Positions 14,201-29,200 are shown, numbered from the stretch's first letter. The stretch is 64,000 nucleotides of DNA from Gigantopelta aegis (GCF_016097555.1 NC_054702.1:91601798-91665797); one strand, 5' to 3'. Made by a program: numbers and translations. The notes: generated from the letters alone by a model not told the origin.

Positions 14201-17200
14201 ACAATAAACCACTAGCCCCTATCTTATGGTCCATTCCTTGACAAGGTGAGGTAGCTGGCATGTCTCAATGACTCAAAGAGCTATGCCAGTTGGAGCATCA
14301 GCTCCTGGTAGGGGTATCCAAGCTGAACTGGTCAAAGGGTAGAGACTAGGCTAATATGGACCGGACAGACAGAGGACATGAGTCAAGAAAGACAACTGTC
14401 TAGGAGAAGCAAACTCCAAAATCAAAATAGGGCTGGAGAGGCTCAGAATCTTAGTAAGGAAACTCTCCTAGGAGAAGGAAAACTCATAACTCAAACCAAG
14501 TCCACTGAAGTCAGAGTACAGAAGCTATAATAATAATAATAATAATAAAATTCTTTATTTTCAGAGGGTAAACACATTCAGTACAAGGTGACTGGTCTCC
14601 CATGAGGCCCTCTCTAATCTATACATGATATTATACATACATACATTCAAAGAAACAACATCAACATACATGTAATATGTATAGCATGAGGAACAATAGC
14701 ACATATTATGAATATATAAATAATATTTAAATCAATTTGTTAAGAAACTTGAGTCAGTGATAACTCAATACATCATAATTATTTTAACAAACACAAAATC
14801 AACAACAAAGGTATATCTTAAAATTGATTATTATTTGAATAGTGCTTAAAATAACTGGATTTGAATGAGGCGAGGGATTGAGAATATTTTATCTTTGAAG
14901 GTAGTGTGTTCCACAGTTTAGCTCCCCTGCATGAAAAACTATGGCGATAAAATTCTGTTCTTGGTTTTAATTCATAAAGGTGATTATGTTGAGTTGACCT
15001 CAGATTTAAGGAAATTTCTGAAGTTGTTTGAAACATTGTTTCTAGATATGATGGAGATAGTTTGTTGAGGACTTTGTAGACAAACTGGCAGGTTCTAAAG
15101 TCAATTCTCTCTTTGATTTTAAGCCATTTGAGAGAGCTAATTAAGTGGACATTTCTTTGCTTTTTTCAGTAATAAGTCTTGCAGCTTGATTTTGGATTTT
15201 GAAGTTTTCCTATAGAATGTTTTTGAACAGGTTCCCCAAATTGTGGAGCAATAGTCTAAGTGAGGTAATATGTAAGAGCTGTAGAATATTAATCTGGTCT
15301 TTTGGTCAAGATATTTTCTGTTTTGTCGAAAAATGTATAATAAATAAGAAGATTTTTTAATAATGGCATTTATGTGGTTAGCCCATGTCAGTGTTGGGTC
15401 AATGTGTACACCAAGAAGTTTTTCAGAAGTGGAACATTGCACTGGTATGTGTGCTGTTGAGGTTTCTGCAATCGAGGTCAGTTTTTTAGAAGAACCAATA
15501 AGCATGATTTTAGTTTTATTTAAGTTAAGAGACATCTTATTATGGTTGCACCAAAGACTCACCTCATTCAAATCTAACTGGACATGTTTTTCTAACAGAG
15601 ATATGTCATCAGCTACAGATGTGGAGCTTACATCATCAGCAAACAGATCCATGACACAATGCTTTGCATAGAGTGGCAGATCATTGATATATAATGCAAA
15701 CAAAGTGGGGCCAAGTACTGATCCCTGTGGGATGCCATATGAGAGATTAAGAGGATCAGATCGGGCTTTGCCAAGAACAACAGTTTGTTTTCTACCCGAG
15801 AGATAGCATTAGCATCAGCATTAGTGTGGAAACCGAAAGGAAATATCTGTACATGCATCAAGCTCTATGATCAAACCACTAGCCCAAATTTCTCATCAAT
15901 TACAACAAACTTTATACAAGTCTGAAAAACGATATGTTTCCGGGAACCCAACCCCTATAGTACCTAAAAAAAAAGGGCTGACCTTCTTCTTTTTTTCGAT
16001 GTACATATATGTGTATACATAAAAACAAAATTAAGTTTGATTTAGTATTATTAATTAATATGTAGGTGAAATTTTATCTTAACCTGTAGAGGTGAATGAA
16101 GTTTCACTTTTTTTTTTTTAACTGACCTACCCACCGTATATATATTTTTTTGTCAGTCTAATTTGGTTAAGTTTGATCCTAAAGCCCAGGGCTTCTAGAA
16201 TTATAAAATCCACTAACCATGGAATTAGTTATTTAAAACATTTACTAGCCATGATTAAAAATCCACTAGCCCTACAATTTTACTAAATAGTAGTAATTAT
16301 CAGATGTTACCTAAAGATGGAGATGAGCTTAAAAACAGTAACATTTGGAGGTTGGGGGGGGGGGGGGGGGGCGGCCAGCGTATCCACGTTTACAAAATTG
16401 ACTTCATGGCTCGATATAAATTATAAAAATTGCATAGCAAACCACACATTTTGTATAGCATTTTAAAAGTTTTTTTTATATCTGACAGTGATTTCATGGG
16501 TTAAAAATGCACCAATTTGCGATTTTTCACCTTTAACTAGTATTTGTATAATTGTTTAAACATCAACAATAACTTTTGTGCAAGTCAACGTGTGCACTAG
16601 AGCTGAAACAAATCCAAACAACAAGCATGATATGTATCGTGAATATGGGTTGCAAATAAAAAAAATGTAGTGCATATTTATGCTATAAAGAAAAAATTAA
16701 TAATGCAAGTATTTTTTAAACTTCCCGATGAGGAATTGAGTTGATTATTTATAGTTCGGTGGAAATGGGGGGCCGGGATACATATAAATTATGTTGGTAA
16801 TCAACCTATGTAATGAACTTATTTTCTATTAATTTTATTTTATATCTGCAGAATTTAAGATTGATTCCTAAAACAGGATTGAGTAAGATGTACAGAATGT
16901 TTCTTCTTCCTCCAAATGATTTATGAAGTGCTACAAGAAGGTCCTTTTTTTTGTTATTAACATAAATTATATTAATATGGCATTGAACAATATTTATTAT
17001 ACCCCCCCCCCCCCCCATTTTTTTTTTTTTTAAATAAATTAAAAGGTTTACAAACCAGTAAAGAAAACAAGAGTACCGGTGAGGTACATGATATGCCCAG
17101 GTACATGATATGCCCGTCAGATAGATATTAATGAATATGTTATGGGTATGATTCAAATATTTGCAATGGAATGGATGAACAGTTTGTTTTGGACCAACTA

Positions 17201-20200
17201 CTGATGATACTGTACCCACTGGAGAAGGTGCCGTCTAATTAATGAAGTCAAAGATTAAACAAATTTTCTATGATGTTCAGAATATAGATAAATTAGTTGA
17301 TTTATTTGTATCACAGTGACCTAGTAATTGTATGTGACACACCACCATCCCAAGTTGTTCAGGACTACATGTGAGGTTTGATGGTCCTGTATGCAAGATA
17401 TGGTCTGGACAAGGATTTACTGTTATGTGCAGCAGACCATGAAAAGTAGGTCACAGTGACCTAGTAATAGTACATGACATACAGCTATTCCAAATTTTTC
17501 CTACGTGAGGTTTGATGGTCCTGTATGCATCTGTATGCTTTATGGCTGCAAAGGGAATTCTCTTAACTTGTTCCAATCTTATTTAACTAACAGGACACAG
17601 CAAGTCACTATAGGAATGGCAACATCAGAACCTAAATCCATTATTTATGGTGTTCCACAGGGTTCCATACTAGGACCTCTTCTCTTTATACTGTACATAA
17701 ATGATCTTCCACTATACATTGAACATTGTACCACAAGTATGTATGCAGATGATTCAACAATGTTCATGTCAGGGAAAACTGTTACTCAAATTCAAGATAA
17801 ACTACAGCAAGATCTGAATAGTGTAGAAAAATGGTGTTCCTATAATAAAATGTTCATAAACACAAAAAAGACCAAATATATGACTATAGGAACAAGACAA
17901 AAAGTTACAATCCAAAATGATATCTCTCTTATAATAAACTCTGAACATCTGCAACACACTGATTGTGAAAAACTTTTAGGAATTAAAGTTGATAATAATT
18001 TAAAATGGACAAATCAGGTTAAACATGTGTGTTCCCTGATCTCTAAACATCTGTATTTGTTATCAAAAATCATTAGGTATTTAAATTTAGATGCAAGAAA
18101 ACTTTTCTACAATGGGTATATTTTACCACTCATCGATTACTGCTGTGTAATTTGGGGAAACTGTAATCAGGATGGATTAGAACGTTTACTAAAACTGCAA
18201 AAGAGATCTGCAAGGATGATATTAGATGGAGATCCTATTACTCCATCTGCCCCACTATTTAAACAGTTAAAATGGATGACAATGGAAACACGAATCCACT
18301 ATCACAAATGTTTACAAATTTATAAATGTCTATACAATGAAGCCCCAAACTATCTTTCAAACTTATTAATATATGTTGGAGAAAACAATCCCTACAACCT
18401 TTGAAATGTAGAGGATAGAAATCTATTAATTCCAAAACCTAAAATGTCTTTATTTAAACATGCTTTCAGTTACTCTGGACCAGTACTTTGGAATAAATTG
18501 CCTAAAGCTATCCGATCATCGCCAAATACTGCTGTTTTTAAATATAGACTCAAGAAATATTTTCTAAAATAATATAATTTGTACATTATGTTTATTGCCA
18601 TATATGTATTTTCTATTTGTTCATAAATGTATGCATTGTAATTCTGTATTGTTTGTACCTGAGGGCCTCAGGGAAGATTAGCTTTTGCTAACTGTGTTAC
18701 CCTCACTAAATAAAGAATTTATTATTATTATTATTATTATTATGCAAGATATGGTCTAGACAAGGATTTACTGTTCTGTGAAGTAGACCGTGAAAAGTAG
18801 GTTACAGTGACCTAGTAATAATATGCGACACACCACCATCTCAAGTTGTTCCAACATGTGAGGTTTGATGGTCCTGTATGCATATGTATTCAAGATATGG
18901 TCTGGACAAGAAAAAGTTAACAGGCAGATGAACATACATACAAACATACAACACCATACCATAATACAACCCATCATAAAAAATATTTACATGTAATATT
19001 GCAACAATATTAAATTTGTCCACTATATATTCACTAACTCTTGGGCTATCGCAAATTTTACAACCAGTAAGTGTGCCATGTCCATGAGACTGATCACTAG
19101 CTAGACATTTCCCACCCCCACCCCAACATTCAAGTAATGTTGTAGGATTGGATACAATGGAAGCCATGGGTAAGTTAAACCAAATGACCACTCAGAGAAC
19201 CAGTTAAATTAGATTGCAAATGTTTAGCGAAAAATGGTTGACTGAACATAAGCAAGTCAGATTATTCGAGAGCGCATTTCCCCCACTTTCACGACAGAGT
19301 TCAGCCAGACCAAGGAAAAAAATTACCACTAGACTGATTTATGCGTACATGGTAAATTAAATTGCGAAGTGGGAAACCAATCAAATAATTTGCGAACATT
19401 AGTGAAATGTTCGCTGAATGAATGTGGGGGTGCTATCCTCAAACCAACAGATCACGTGATCAGTCTTTTCTTGCATTTTCACCTCGTTTTTGTCCATTTA
19501 GTTTGGATTTAGATTGTAATTTAGTTTTTTCATACAAAACAAAATTTTATTTAAAGTATTTCACAAAATAAACTGCAGAAAAATATGTATTAGAATTTAG
19601 TTACACATCTGGAATGAATAACATAACTAAACTTCAAGAGTAATTATTTTACTTGAATAAACCGTCAAACAGGTTTTCGTTGTATCATATTACCAATGAA
19701 AAACAAACTATTTCATTTATTAATTTTAATTGTGTGTGTTTCTTTTCTTAGAGGGGAGAGATTGTTGTCATTCCACGATTTGGATGGATCACGAGTCAGG
19801 CCGGGCACCAATGATATAATCAATAAAATGGGTTATTAAACATATTTATTAATCACTTACCAGTAATACATAGCAAACGGCCTACGTCATACGCGTCTTA
19901 GCGGGCCTATACCACCAGAAGAAGGCCGAAAAAATAGATAATTACGTATAAGCCCATGGGCTATACAAGGCTTTTACTTCTGGTATAATTTTTCTAGCAC
20001 GTTACCTCCGGAAGATTACACCGCTTCGTTGTGAGATTTTCTAATAAAGGTAAGTTTACTTGCTATGATATAAACTGTTTTTGTAAATAATATATTTTAA
20101 TTTATTTCCAAAGCGAATGCACTGTAAATTACGAATTCTGATACAAGTACATTTAGCAATTTCCGAACTAAAAGTGAGTAACGAAATATAACCGAATTGG

Positions 20201-23200
20201 ACGTATTATCGTATTGTCATAAAATGAAAGTTGCCTCCCTTACGTAAACAAATGGCAGACGACAACACCGAGTTTATCCAACATAATGAGTGAAATTTGT
20301 TATGCAAAAGCAGAACGAAAGTAGAATTCCTTCCCATATATCGTCAAAAATGGTGAGATCGGGAGAACAAATGTTAGATGTTTTGGCTGACAATATACTA
20401 CGATGTAAAATGTTATCGGAATTTGGGGATAACCCAGATGACGGAATTTAAATTTCTGGGAATGGCCATTCAGAAAATGATACCGAAGATAGTGGCTTGT
20501 GTCAAGCAGGCATATCGCGATTTCATGACGTTACAGACAAGTTAAAAAAAATTAAGAAGATACTGCAAACAAAAACACGATCTACAAGACTAAATCTGAT
20601 GTGAAAATTTTCACCAACTGGTTGAAAATCAATAAGTTGAGAAACATGGAGAACTTCCAACCAGCTGCTGAGCTTGATACTCTGCTAGCCAGATTTTACT
20701 TAGCTACGTTTAACTAACACATGTTTATATTAAATTTATTCAATATGAATATATTTTCATATCTTAATTTTTGTTTTTTAAATAGTTGGGTTTTTTTAAT
20801 TATTATTTTTTTTATTTATTATTATTGGGGGTTTTTTTGTTTTTTTATTTATTATTGTTTTTTTTTTTTGTGGCACACATCTTTCAGTAAATTCCAGTGA
20901 ACAGATGATAGAAGAAACTGTTTAGAGTACCAAAGATGTGGTAAACATCCAATAAATGATCTCTGTTCCAAAGTTTGTTTTGTTTTATTTCTTACATCTA
21001 TACGACTTCAAGCATTGTTAACCAGTGAAAAATGTCCTTTTTATCATTCCAGTAAAAGGTGATTAATAAATATGTCATTAAATGGGTGTTTTCACATTGT
21101 CCTTGGCGTTGCCTCGAGCCAATACAGCCTGCTTCAGGCCAATACAACTGTCCTTGGACCTATAACAAGGCCAATATAAAAACACCCATGTAATAACATA
21201 ATAATACGCTTTGGTAGTCTTCCGGCCATGTTGTTCACGAGCGTCCTGTACAGCAGTAATAGGATTTGCTGGATGGAAGTGTTGTCTGCATTTCCTGGTA
21301 GTGAGGGAGCAGGATGTAGCTCAGTGGTACAGCGCTCGCCTGATGCGCGATTGATCTAGGATCAATTCCCGTCAGTGGACCCATTGGGTTATTTCTGGTT
21401 CCAGCCAGTGCTCCACAACTGGTGTAACAAAGGCCGTGGTATGTACTATCCTGTTTGTGGGATGGTGCATATAAAAGATCCCTTGCTGCTAATCGAAAAG
21501 AGTAGCCCATGAAGTGGCGACAGCGGGTTTCCTTTCAATATCTGTGTGGTCCTTAACCATATGTCCGACACAATATAACTATAAATAAAATGTGTTGAGT
21601 GTGTCGTTAAATAAAAAAAATAAAAAATTCCTTTCCTGGTAGCGTGATTTGCTGGTCCAGTCGTTCGTCATTCCTAAGCATTGTTATCACGAGTTGTCAT
21701 CGCCTATCCGTTGTATAAATAGCAGGGTGCAGTCATCCTTCTGTCACACAGCAGTGCCACACAAAAATTACTTCAACTTTTCGGCTTAATTCTCCTTCAG
21801 AGATGTCAAAAGTTTACCGCCACCTCTTCCGCCTTACCTCGGTCCACCAACAACCGGTCTTCTGTGCTACCTCAGTGTTTAGTCGCAAGCAAGAATCCCA
21901 ACTTCCCCTCCCTTTTCCTGTCTTCGACGCGAGGGCTTGCGCTATAACAGCTTGTTCTGAATGTGCACGTTAAACTCTCTGACCTGACCTGACCTGTCCT
22001 GTTGGTTAACATTGCAGAACGTTTTTGGTGACAGCTGATGTTGTAGTTCGTTGTATTTGTCCGCAGAACAAACTGGTGCCAGCAGTATATTACTACAAGC
22101 CTTGAAATAAGCGGCCGGTCACGGTCATTGTCCGGTACAAATTTGTAACTTGTCAGTAACAATGTCGATTGCGCTGGTCATCATGTCCGAAGCTCGCGTT
22201 GTAATAAAAGCCGGCTGTTTTGGAGTCGAATACACTTAATGCACCGATTAAAAAAAATATTGATTACGAATGAAAAAACACAAATGTGTACCAGTGGGAT
22301 TCGAACCAGTTCGCAGGGCACTTGACAGTCCAACACGAAGTTCATCTACAGTCCTCGTACCAGTTTAGGATTTTTCAGTCTCGATTTTGTGGGAACTTAC
22401 ATTGTAAAAAGTGATGTCACGCATATTAGTAATTAACCTTTCGTACTTAGCGTATACTTCCTGTGGCGTTTTCGTTTAAAGTTTGCAATTCAAATTGCCT
22501 CGTGGTTAACAATTAAAGGATGTTGACCAAAATAACTTCAGTCTTTGCTGTAAAAGAACAGACAGGTACTGATAATGACAAATCAACTGTCCCTGTTCCT
22601 GGTATCCGCGGCGGGCAGCCGCCGATTAAATCGTGCCCCAAAAATTCCCAAACGAACATCCCGCAGAGTAGTATCTTAAAATCTAGCACTGAATTAAAAT
22701 GGCAAAAGGAGGATTTAGTTAAAACAAATGCCTCTTTGTGGCTACAGTTTGAAGAAAACACCAAACACTTATGACATGCTCGCTCTGCAAAATATTTCAA
22801 AAAGAAATGCAGTATAATCACAATTTTTCGGATGCGTGGATCAAAGGGTCCACAAATCTGCGTGTATCAAATGCTAAAGATCACTCAGCAACCAAAAATA
22901 TAGAATATTACCACAAACAAGACACTGATGACACGCGTGCGGTTAGGATACGACAATTGAAATCCATTTCTAAAATTATAGCTTACGTCGCTCGCGGCCG
23001 GTTAGGATACAGTTACCAGAGGACATATATTAATGTACATAACAATAATAAATGTCATCATTTGGTGACTATTGCCGTAACTGCTGCATTGGTTATTTAG
23101 TAATTAAATATATTAATTATTAAACAACATAAAACATAATTTATTTAATTTTTATTTACAATGTTTTGTGACAGGTACAATTTCTTTTATGCCAGGCACA

Positions 23201-26200
23201 AATTGATTGGTGCAGGACATTGTGTCAGGTACACCAATTTTTTTTATTTCAAGGCTTGTACTATTAGTAGATTTAAATTAATAGTATGTGTACCACCTTA
23301 TCATGGGACCGACCATGGGTTTCGGTTTCGATACAATAGGTGCTCTTTGATTACACCTAAAAAAGGCTGTTTACCATTCAGGTATGAAGAACTTGCGACA
23401 TGGCACACCTGACTGAGAATTAAGCGTTGATGACATTCATAACAAATCTGTTTATTCCAGATTCTTACGAAAGTAAAATTCTGAGTGATCTGAAAATGTA
23501 AATCATAGTTGCATCAAAGTTTGACGACTGCCAAAATGCACATGGGAGTGTGCGAAATCGCCTCAAAATAGGGTAGGGTTGCACTAGAGGAGGCTCAGCA
23601 CACATATATGGGTCCAGGTCACACATTCAAATCAACACAGGCTGACCAGTTATAACGTCCCTGTGTTAAATCGTCCCCGTTTACAAAGGACCATAACGTC
23701 CCTGCGTCATATTGTCCCCGTGTACGAAGGACCATAACGTTTTAAATAATGCCCTGACGTGCTTTCTAGGATGTTAATTTGACTAAATTAAAGTTCAAAT
23801 GTTACAGTACATTTCGTCTCCGCATACGAAGGACCGACCATAATGTCCCTGTGTCATTATGGCCCAGTATGCTTTCTAAACCTAATCTAGACGAATCCTC
23901 CATAGAACATGACACACTGATGGCACACAATGGCGTAGATGACAGTCCCACCACTTAACAAATAATCACAGATGGGTTGCAGGAAGGCAAAGAGAAACTC
24001 TCCGATAGTAACGGGTACATGTATACCGTGAAGACACACTGGGTTAACGGGAACAAGACTTGGACATACAGTGTTCGAAATAAGAATGTATGGTGCAAGG
24101 CGAGCATTCTGGAGAAGAGAGCAAGTTTTATGAGGGGTTTGCCACCGCATATACACTCTGCACAACTTGGTGCAGCCATTGCAACAAAGATACGAAGTGA
24201 GGTGAAAAAGACGGACGCAAGAGAAATCTTCACTTCAGCAGCTGAAATTGTAAACCAGGCAATACTATAGGAACAACTTGACATTATTACAGCACCCGTA
24301 CCAGCATTATCAAGCTTAGCATGAGCTGCCAATTGACACCGACAGAAGTTAAGATCCCTGGATCCAACAACTCTCGATTTTGACTTTACATTTGTTCCAG
24401 ACCAATTCCTCTGCGGCAACATCAAAGTCGACATCTGATTTTTGCTTCTGATAAAATGATACAGTTGCTTTCGAATGCCAAAACGTGGTATATGGATGGA
24501 ACATTCAAACTGGTCAAGAAGCCATTCACAATACATGGCATTGTTCGCAGCGGTGATAATATAAAGCAAGTTCCACTAGTTTTCATCCTAATGTCGGGGA
24601 AAAGGAAATGAGATTACAAGAAAGTGTTGAAGGCCATTTGAAGGATGTGTCCTGAAAGAAAAGTCAACAAAAATCGTCATAGACTTTGAAAGTTCGGTGT
24701 GGCGTGCAATCCCTCGTGTTCTGCAACATTCGTATCATGGGCTGTTCATTCCAATTCTTGTCCAGGGCTTCTAGATTATGGTAGCCCCACTCCCATGGCT
24801 AGTGATATTCAATGTTGGGCTAGTAAATAATTACTATAACTAGCCCGACGGCTAGTGGAAAAAAAAACCTTGTCAAATGCAGCATTTACATATTTTGTAA
24901 ATATGAATATTTAACCATGGCTAGTACATTTTTAAAATCACTGATCCCATGGCTAGTTTCATGTTTATAAAATTCTAGAAGCCTTGTTGTCATTACCATA
25001 CCTACCAGCTGACCACATACCAACAATGTTTGATTACCTCGCTCATAAAGCAAAAAAACCACTGTTCATTGACTTCACAATGTATGTCCGAGAAAACCGG
25101 ATTGAAGGAGCTCTCTGGAGCCCACAAACACAGATTGTGTTTAACGAGGCAGTTTGGACTAACAATGATGTAGGATGGCACGGAATGCTTAACAGACATG
25201 CCAAGAATGGAAATCTTGAGTTCCACAAAATGGTTCATCTACTTTCAGAAGCATGCACAACTCATTGACGTTCAAGTTCGGTTGCTGTCCAAAAATAAGT
25301 TAAAACACTGCCAATGGAAGAAATACCGACAGCACCAAGGACAATTGTTTGACATGTGGGACACCTACATCACGGGAAACAAAACTGCGAAGCAACTTCT
25401 ACGCCAATGCTCATACATTGTTGCCCCTAATATGGATCACATATAAGAACAGTATTCGTGAATGTTGAACCCATGTGTTTTAATGTTGCATTTTATCTTT
25501 GTCTTTTAACTTTGTATGTACATATTTAAAAAAATTCTTTGTCTTTTAACTTTGTATGTACATACTTATAAAATTTTGTTGAATAAATCAGCAATATAGA
25601 ATTGAATCCTAATTTTGTCTGTAGCTCCGATCCAAGCTAAATATTCTCGCTGTGATGGAAATCTGAAAATCAATCATAACTTTAAAATATTAACACATTC
25701 CACTTTATTTTCAGTTAAGAGAAGTTGCCTGCGAAGGAGATTTCTACCGGTCGTTGTATTCCATGGCGGAGCAAATCTACATGGAGGAATCCAATCCCGA
25801 CAAACCCTGCCCAACCCTTGTCCCACTGCTGACCGCCGCACAGACTGTGAATCACCATCGACAGAAGTTACGTTCCAAGGAGCCAAAGGACCTTACATTT
25901 GAGGTGCCACTATTGTTCATGCTGATGTCCAGCCGTCAGACAGATGACTATATCGCGGTAATTTTTTTTTAATTTTTTTTTTTAAGTATTATATGAGAAC
26001 ACGTTTTCACCTAAATGTTTTATATATATATAAGTAATTATGATCGAAAACAGTATTATCAGTATTATAATACACATGTACCACCACAGCTTACCAAATG
26101 TACTATTTTTTAAAGTTTTATTTCTGTAACCTATGTTTAACTGTTGTTCTTCAGGTGTTCGAGGCCGTCCAGAACCTTCTGGGAGAAGACCTCTCACTGG

Positions 26201-29200
26201 AACGGATGACGACAGACTTTGAGGTGGCAACATGGAAGGGGTTTCGAGACGTGTTTCCTGGCGTGCCGGTGAAGGGGTGCATGTTCCACTTCAACCAAGC
26301 GGTATATAGGAAAATCCAAGATCTGGGGCTGGCCCCAGCTTACAATATGGATGTTGCCACCCACAAGTTTTGTAAGAAGTTGATGGCGCTGCCATTCCTG
26401 CATGCGGACCACGTCAGAATGGCATTTGTCAAGTTGAGGGGGCAGCAGGAGACCGAGGGGCTAGGCAAGCTGTGCAATTATATAGAAACAACCTGGATGA
26501 AGAACACCACGTACAGGCTTCAAGACTGGTGTGTCTTTGGACAGGCTATTAGGACCAATAACGACCTGGAGGCATGGCATCACAGACTGAACCGCTGGAA
26601 GAAAGAATTTACCACTATACACCCTAATACCTTTCTTGAAGGCGGAGGCCGACCTGCTGCCCATGCAGTCAAGACTACTAACAGACAGGCAGTTGGATCG
26701 GCACCAAACGCCAGCACAGAAGAAGAAAGCGAAGAAGTACTTTGAGCTATGGGACAATTATACGGAAGGCGATCTGTCCCCAAGCCAGCTTCTGCATGAA
26801 GTCGCAAAGATGAACAGACCAGTATGCCAGTGATGTGCCTTTCCAAATTTCTAGGGAAATCACTAAAATATGTCTGTGATGCGTAGTGCGTTTATTATTG
26901 CTTATTATTATTTATTATTCATTGGATGCTTGTTACAGAATAAATTAAACATGATTAAACATATTTGTGTCGTTGTTTTCTATTGATTTGGAATTACATG
27001 AAAGTACACGAAACCATACGGGGGGTGGGGGGGGGGGGGGGGTGTGATAATTTATCTATTCGGGCAACAATTGTTTGGTCATTCGGGCAAGGATGCTCTT
27101 GACGTACATGTCAGTCGGGAAAAATGTGCCCATAGGCCTATGCACGAAACAAAATATATAACATGACACGAAAATAGGTGACCACGGGTAACACGAAAAT
27201 ACGTGACTGCCATTGACGCACAAACTGCGGTTGACACACAAATGATGGTGACATAAATAAGAAGCATGTAATGATGTATACAAAACAATTGTCAAAATAC
27301 ACATATTCAAAGTATATCTGCATATCCATACATCCCCATACGAGTTCACCGTTATTTCTTACATACGAGTTCGTTTTCCATACAAGTTTTTCGTTCATAC
27401 GAGTTACTTTCCATACGAGTTCACCGCACCCCCTCACAGCCTAATGGCATTCAGGGATTGAATAGGGTTGAAATGACATTGAATTTGATTCCACTTCTCT
27501 CAAATAATTATTGCTCTCAAATAATTATTGTGTATGCGTTGTGCAGGGACATTTTTGTAGGAACCAGGGACATTTTTGTAGGAACCAGGGACGTTTCCAC
27601 ACAGGGACGATATGACTGGTAACCCAACAAAGTGGTACCTTTGTGGGGGCGAACTGGTTATGCACGTGGGGGGCGAACTGACTGGGCGAACAGACCTGGG
27701 AGCGAACTGACTGGAGGTGAACTGGCTTGGTGGCGAAATGTCTGGTACCCTGAGCCATTGGGGTGAACTAACCACGAATCATAGTCACTTCGTACTCAAG
27801 TCATATCGTACCATCCATTTCGTACCATTCTGCCTGGTCATTTCGTACCCTAGTCATTTCGTACCTTGGTCATTTCGTACCATTGCAAAAAGTCATTTCG
27901 TACCTTGGTCATTTCGTACCATTGCAAAAAGTCATTTCGTACCCAAGTCATTTCGTACCATTGTGAAAAGTCATTTCATTCCAGTATATAGAAAACGAAT
28001 TGACTATAGCATAAAAGCAGTGGGTTTTGTTTTAAAACTTTATTTTGACAGTTTGAAAACCAGAACACGTTATTGTGCAGCATATCGTTATTGATACCCA
28101 TAATACCTGTCAACTGTTATTTCCATTTTACCTGACAAGAGCCATATATGGTATTTACTACTAACTGTCAACTTCGATTTTGTGTGAAATGGCTCCAGAT
28201 AATTAGTCAAAAACAACAAAACAATATAATGGACCAACAAAATATTATTTATTAGGTCTTCTTTTCAAACTTGTTTATTTGCATCTTATTTGTTTAAGAA
28301 ATAAACAATAACAGCCATTAAAACATTAACTACCTTACTGATTGCCAAATTAGCCAATTGCTAATGTTTATACAAAGTGGCAATAATTTTTAGTCTTTTG
28401 CTGATAAAATATCCCTTAAATTTCAAATTTGTGATTTAATATTATTTTGTAAAATACATTACCGGGGTGATTGTTATAAATTGTTATACCATGGTACGTT
28501 ATGACTTTCAGTTATGGTACAAAATAACCAAGGTATGAAATGACTAGGGTACAAAATGACATTTTACAAGGGTACGAAATTTAGAGTTCGACAAATCCGC
28601 TAGCCCGACGCCCATGGCTAGTGGTTTTTAAGTTTGGGCTAGTGAGAAACGCAAAACCACTAGCCCCTGCGCGCTAGTGGTTTCCCCCCTCCTCTCGACA
28701 TCGCTCGATCGTGGGGTTTTTTCTTTCTTTCTTTCTTTTTCTCTCGGCTGAAATTTCGTTTAATAAATTTGATTGTGACGTTTGTCATCGAATAATATCA
28801 ACAACGCAATGAGTATATAATAATAATCCACTTGAGCTAGGTCTGCAAACTGCAGTAACATGCTATCTCTACATCGCCACAGTTACAGCATGCATTGTTT
28901 CCCTTTCCCTTTCAAGTTTCTGGCACAGGAAATAAAGTCTAATGACATGCGTGTTTTGATTGGTTAGACACGTCACGTGGTCGTTAATCTCGCACATGTT
29001 TTAGGCTAAGAACTTGGAAATCACCAATCGCGACAACAGGTTAATCTCAATCAAGTAAACCCCAGCCATGCTTTGAATTTCAGTGTTTGTTTTATTCTAA
29101 TTTAACACTTCGCTAACATGTGGTTATCGGCAATCAGGAAAACAATTTACTTTAATGGTAACCGCATATGCAATGACTAGGCTTGGCCTATTACGTGTAT

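Noticed and set aside
15363-15671. Plus-strand open frame of 102 residues
   Set aside because: Antisense shadow of the LINE reverse transcriptase on the minus strand.
21650-21900. TATA-like TATAAATA with a possible terminal repeat promoter
   Set aside because: No second matching end, primer site or coding region was seen, so no element is claimed.
22255-22345. tRNA gene (GGTTCGAATCCC on the minus strand)
   Set aside because: Only the B-box-like word is present; no cloverleaf with matching acceptor stem could be drawn.
23955-24569. Minus-strand open frame of 204 residues
   Set aside because: Antisense to MULE A, which shows FLYWCH and transposase motifs on the plus strand.
27717-28094. Open frame with [13 protein letters not shown] repeats as a repeat protein
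   Set aside because: It is the translation of the short tandem word in the foldback arm; the word drifts without regard to frame.
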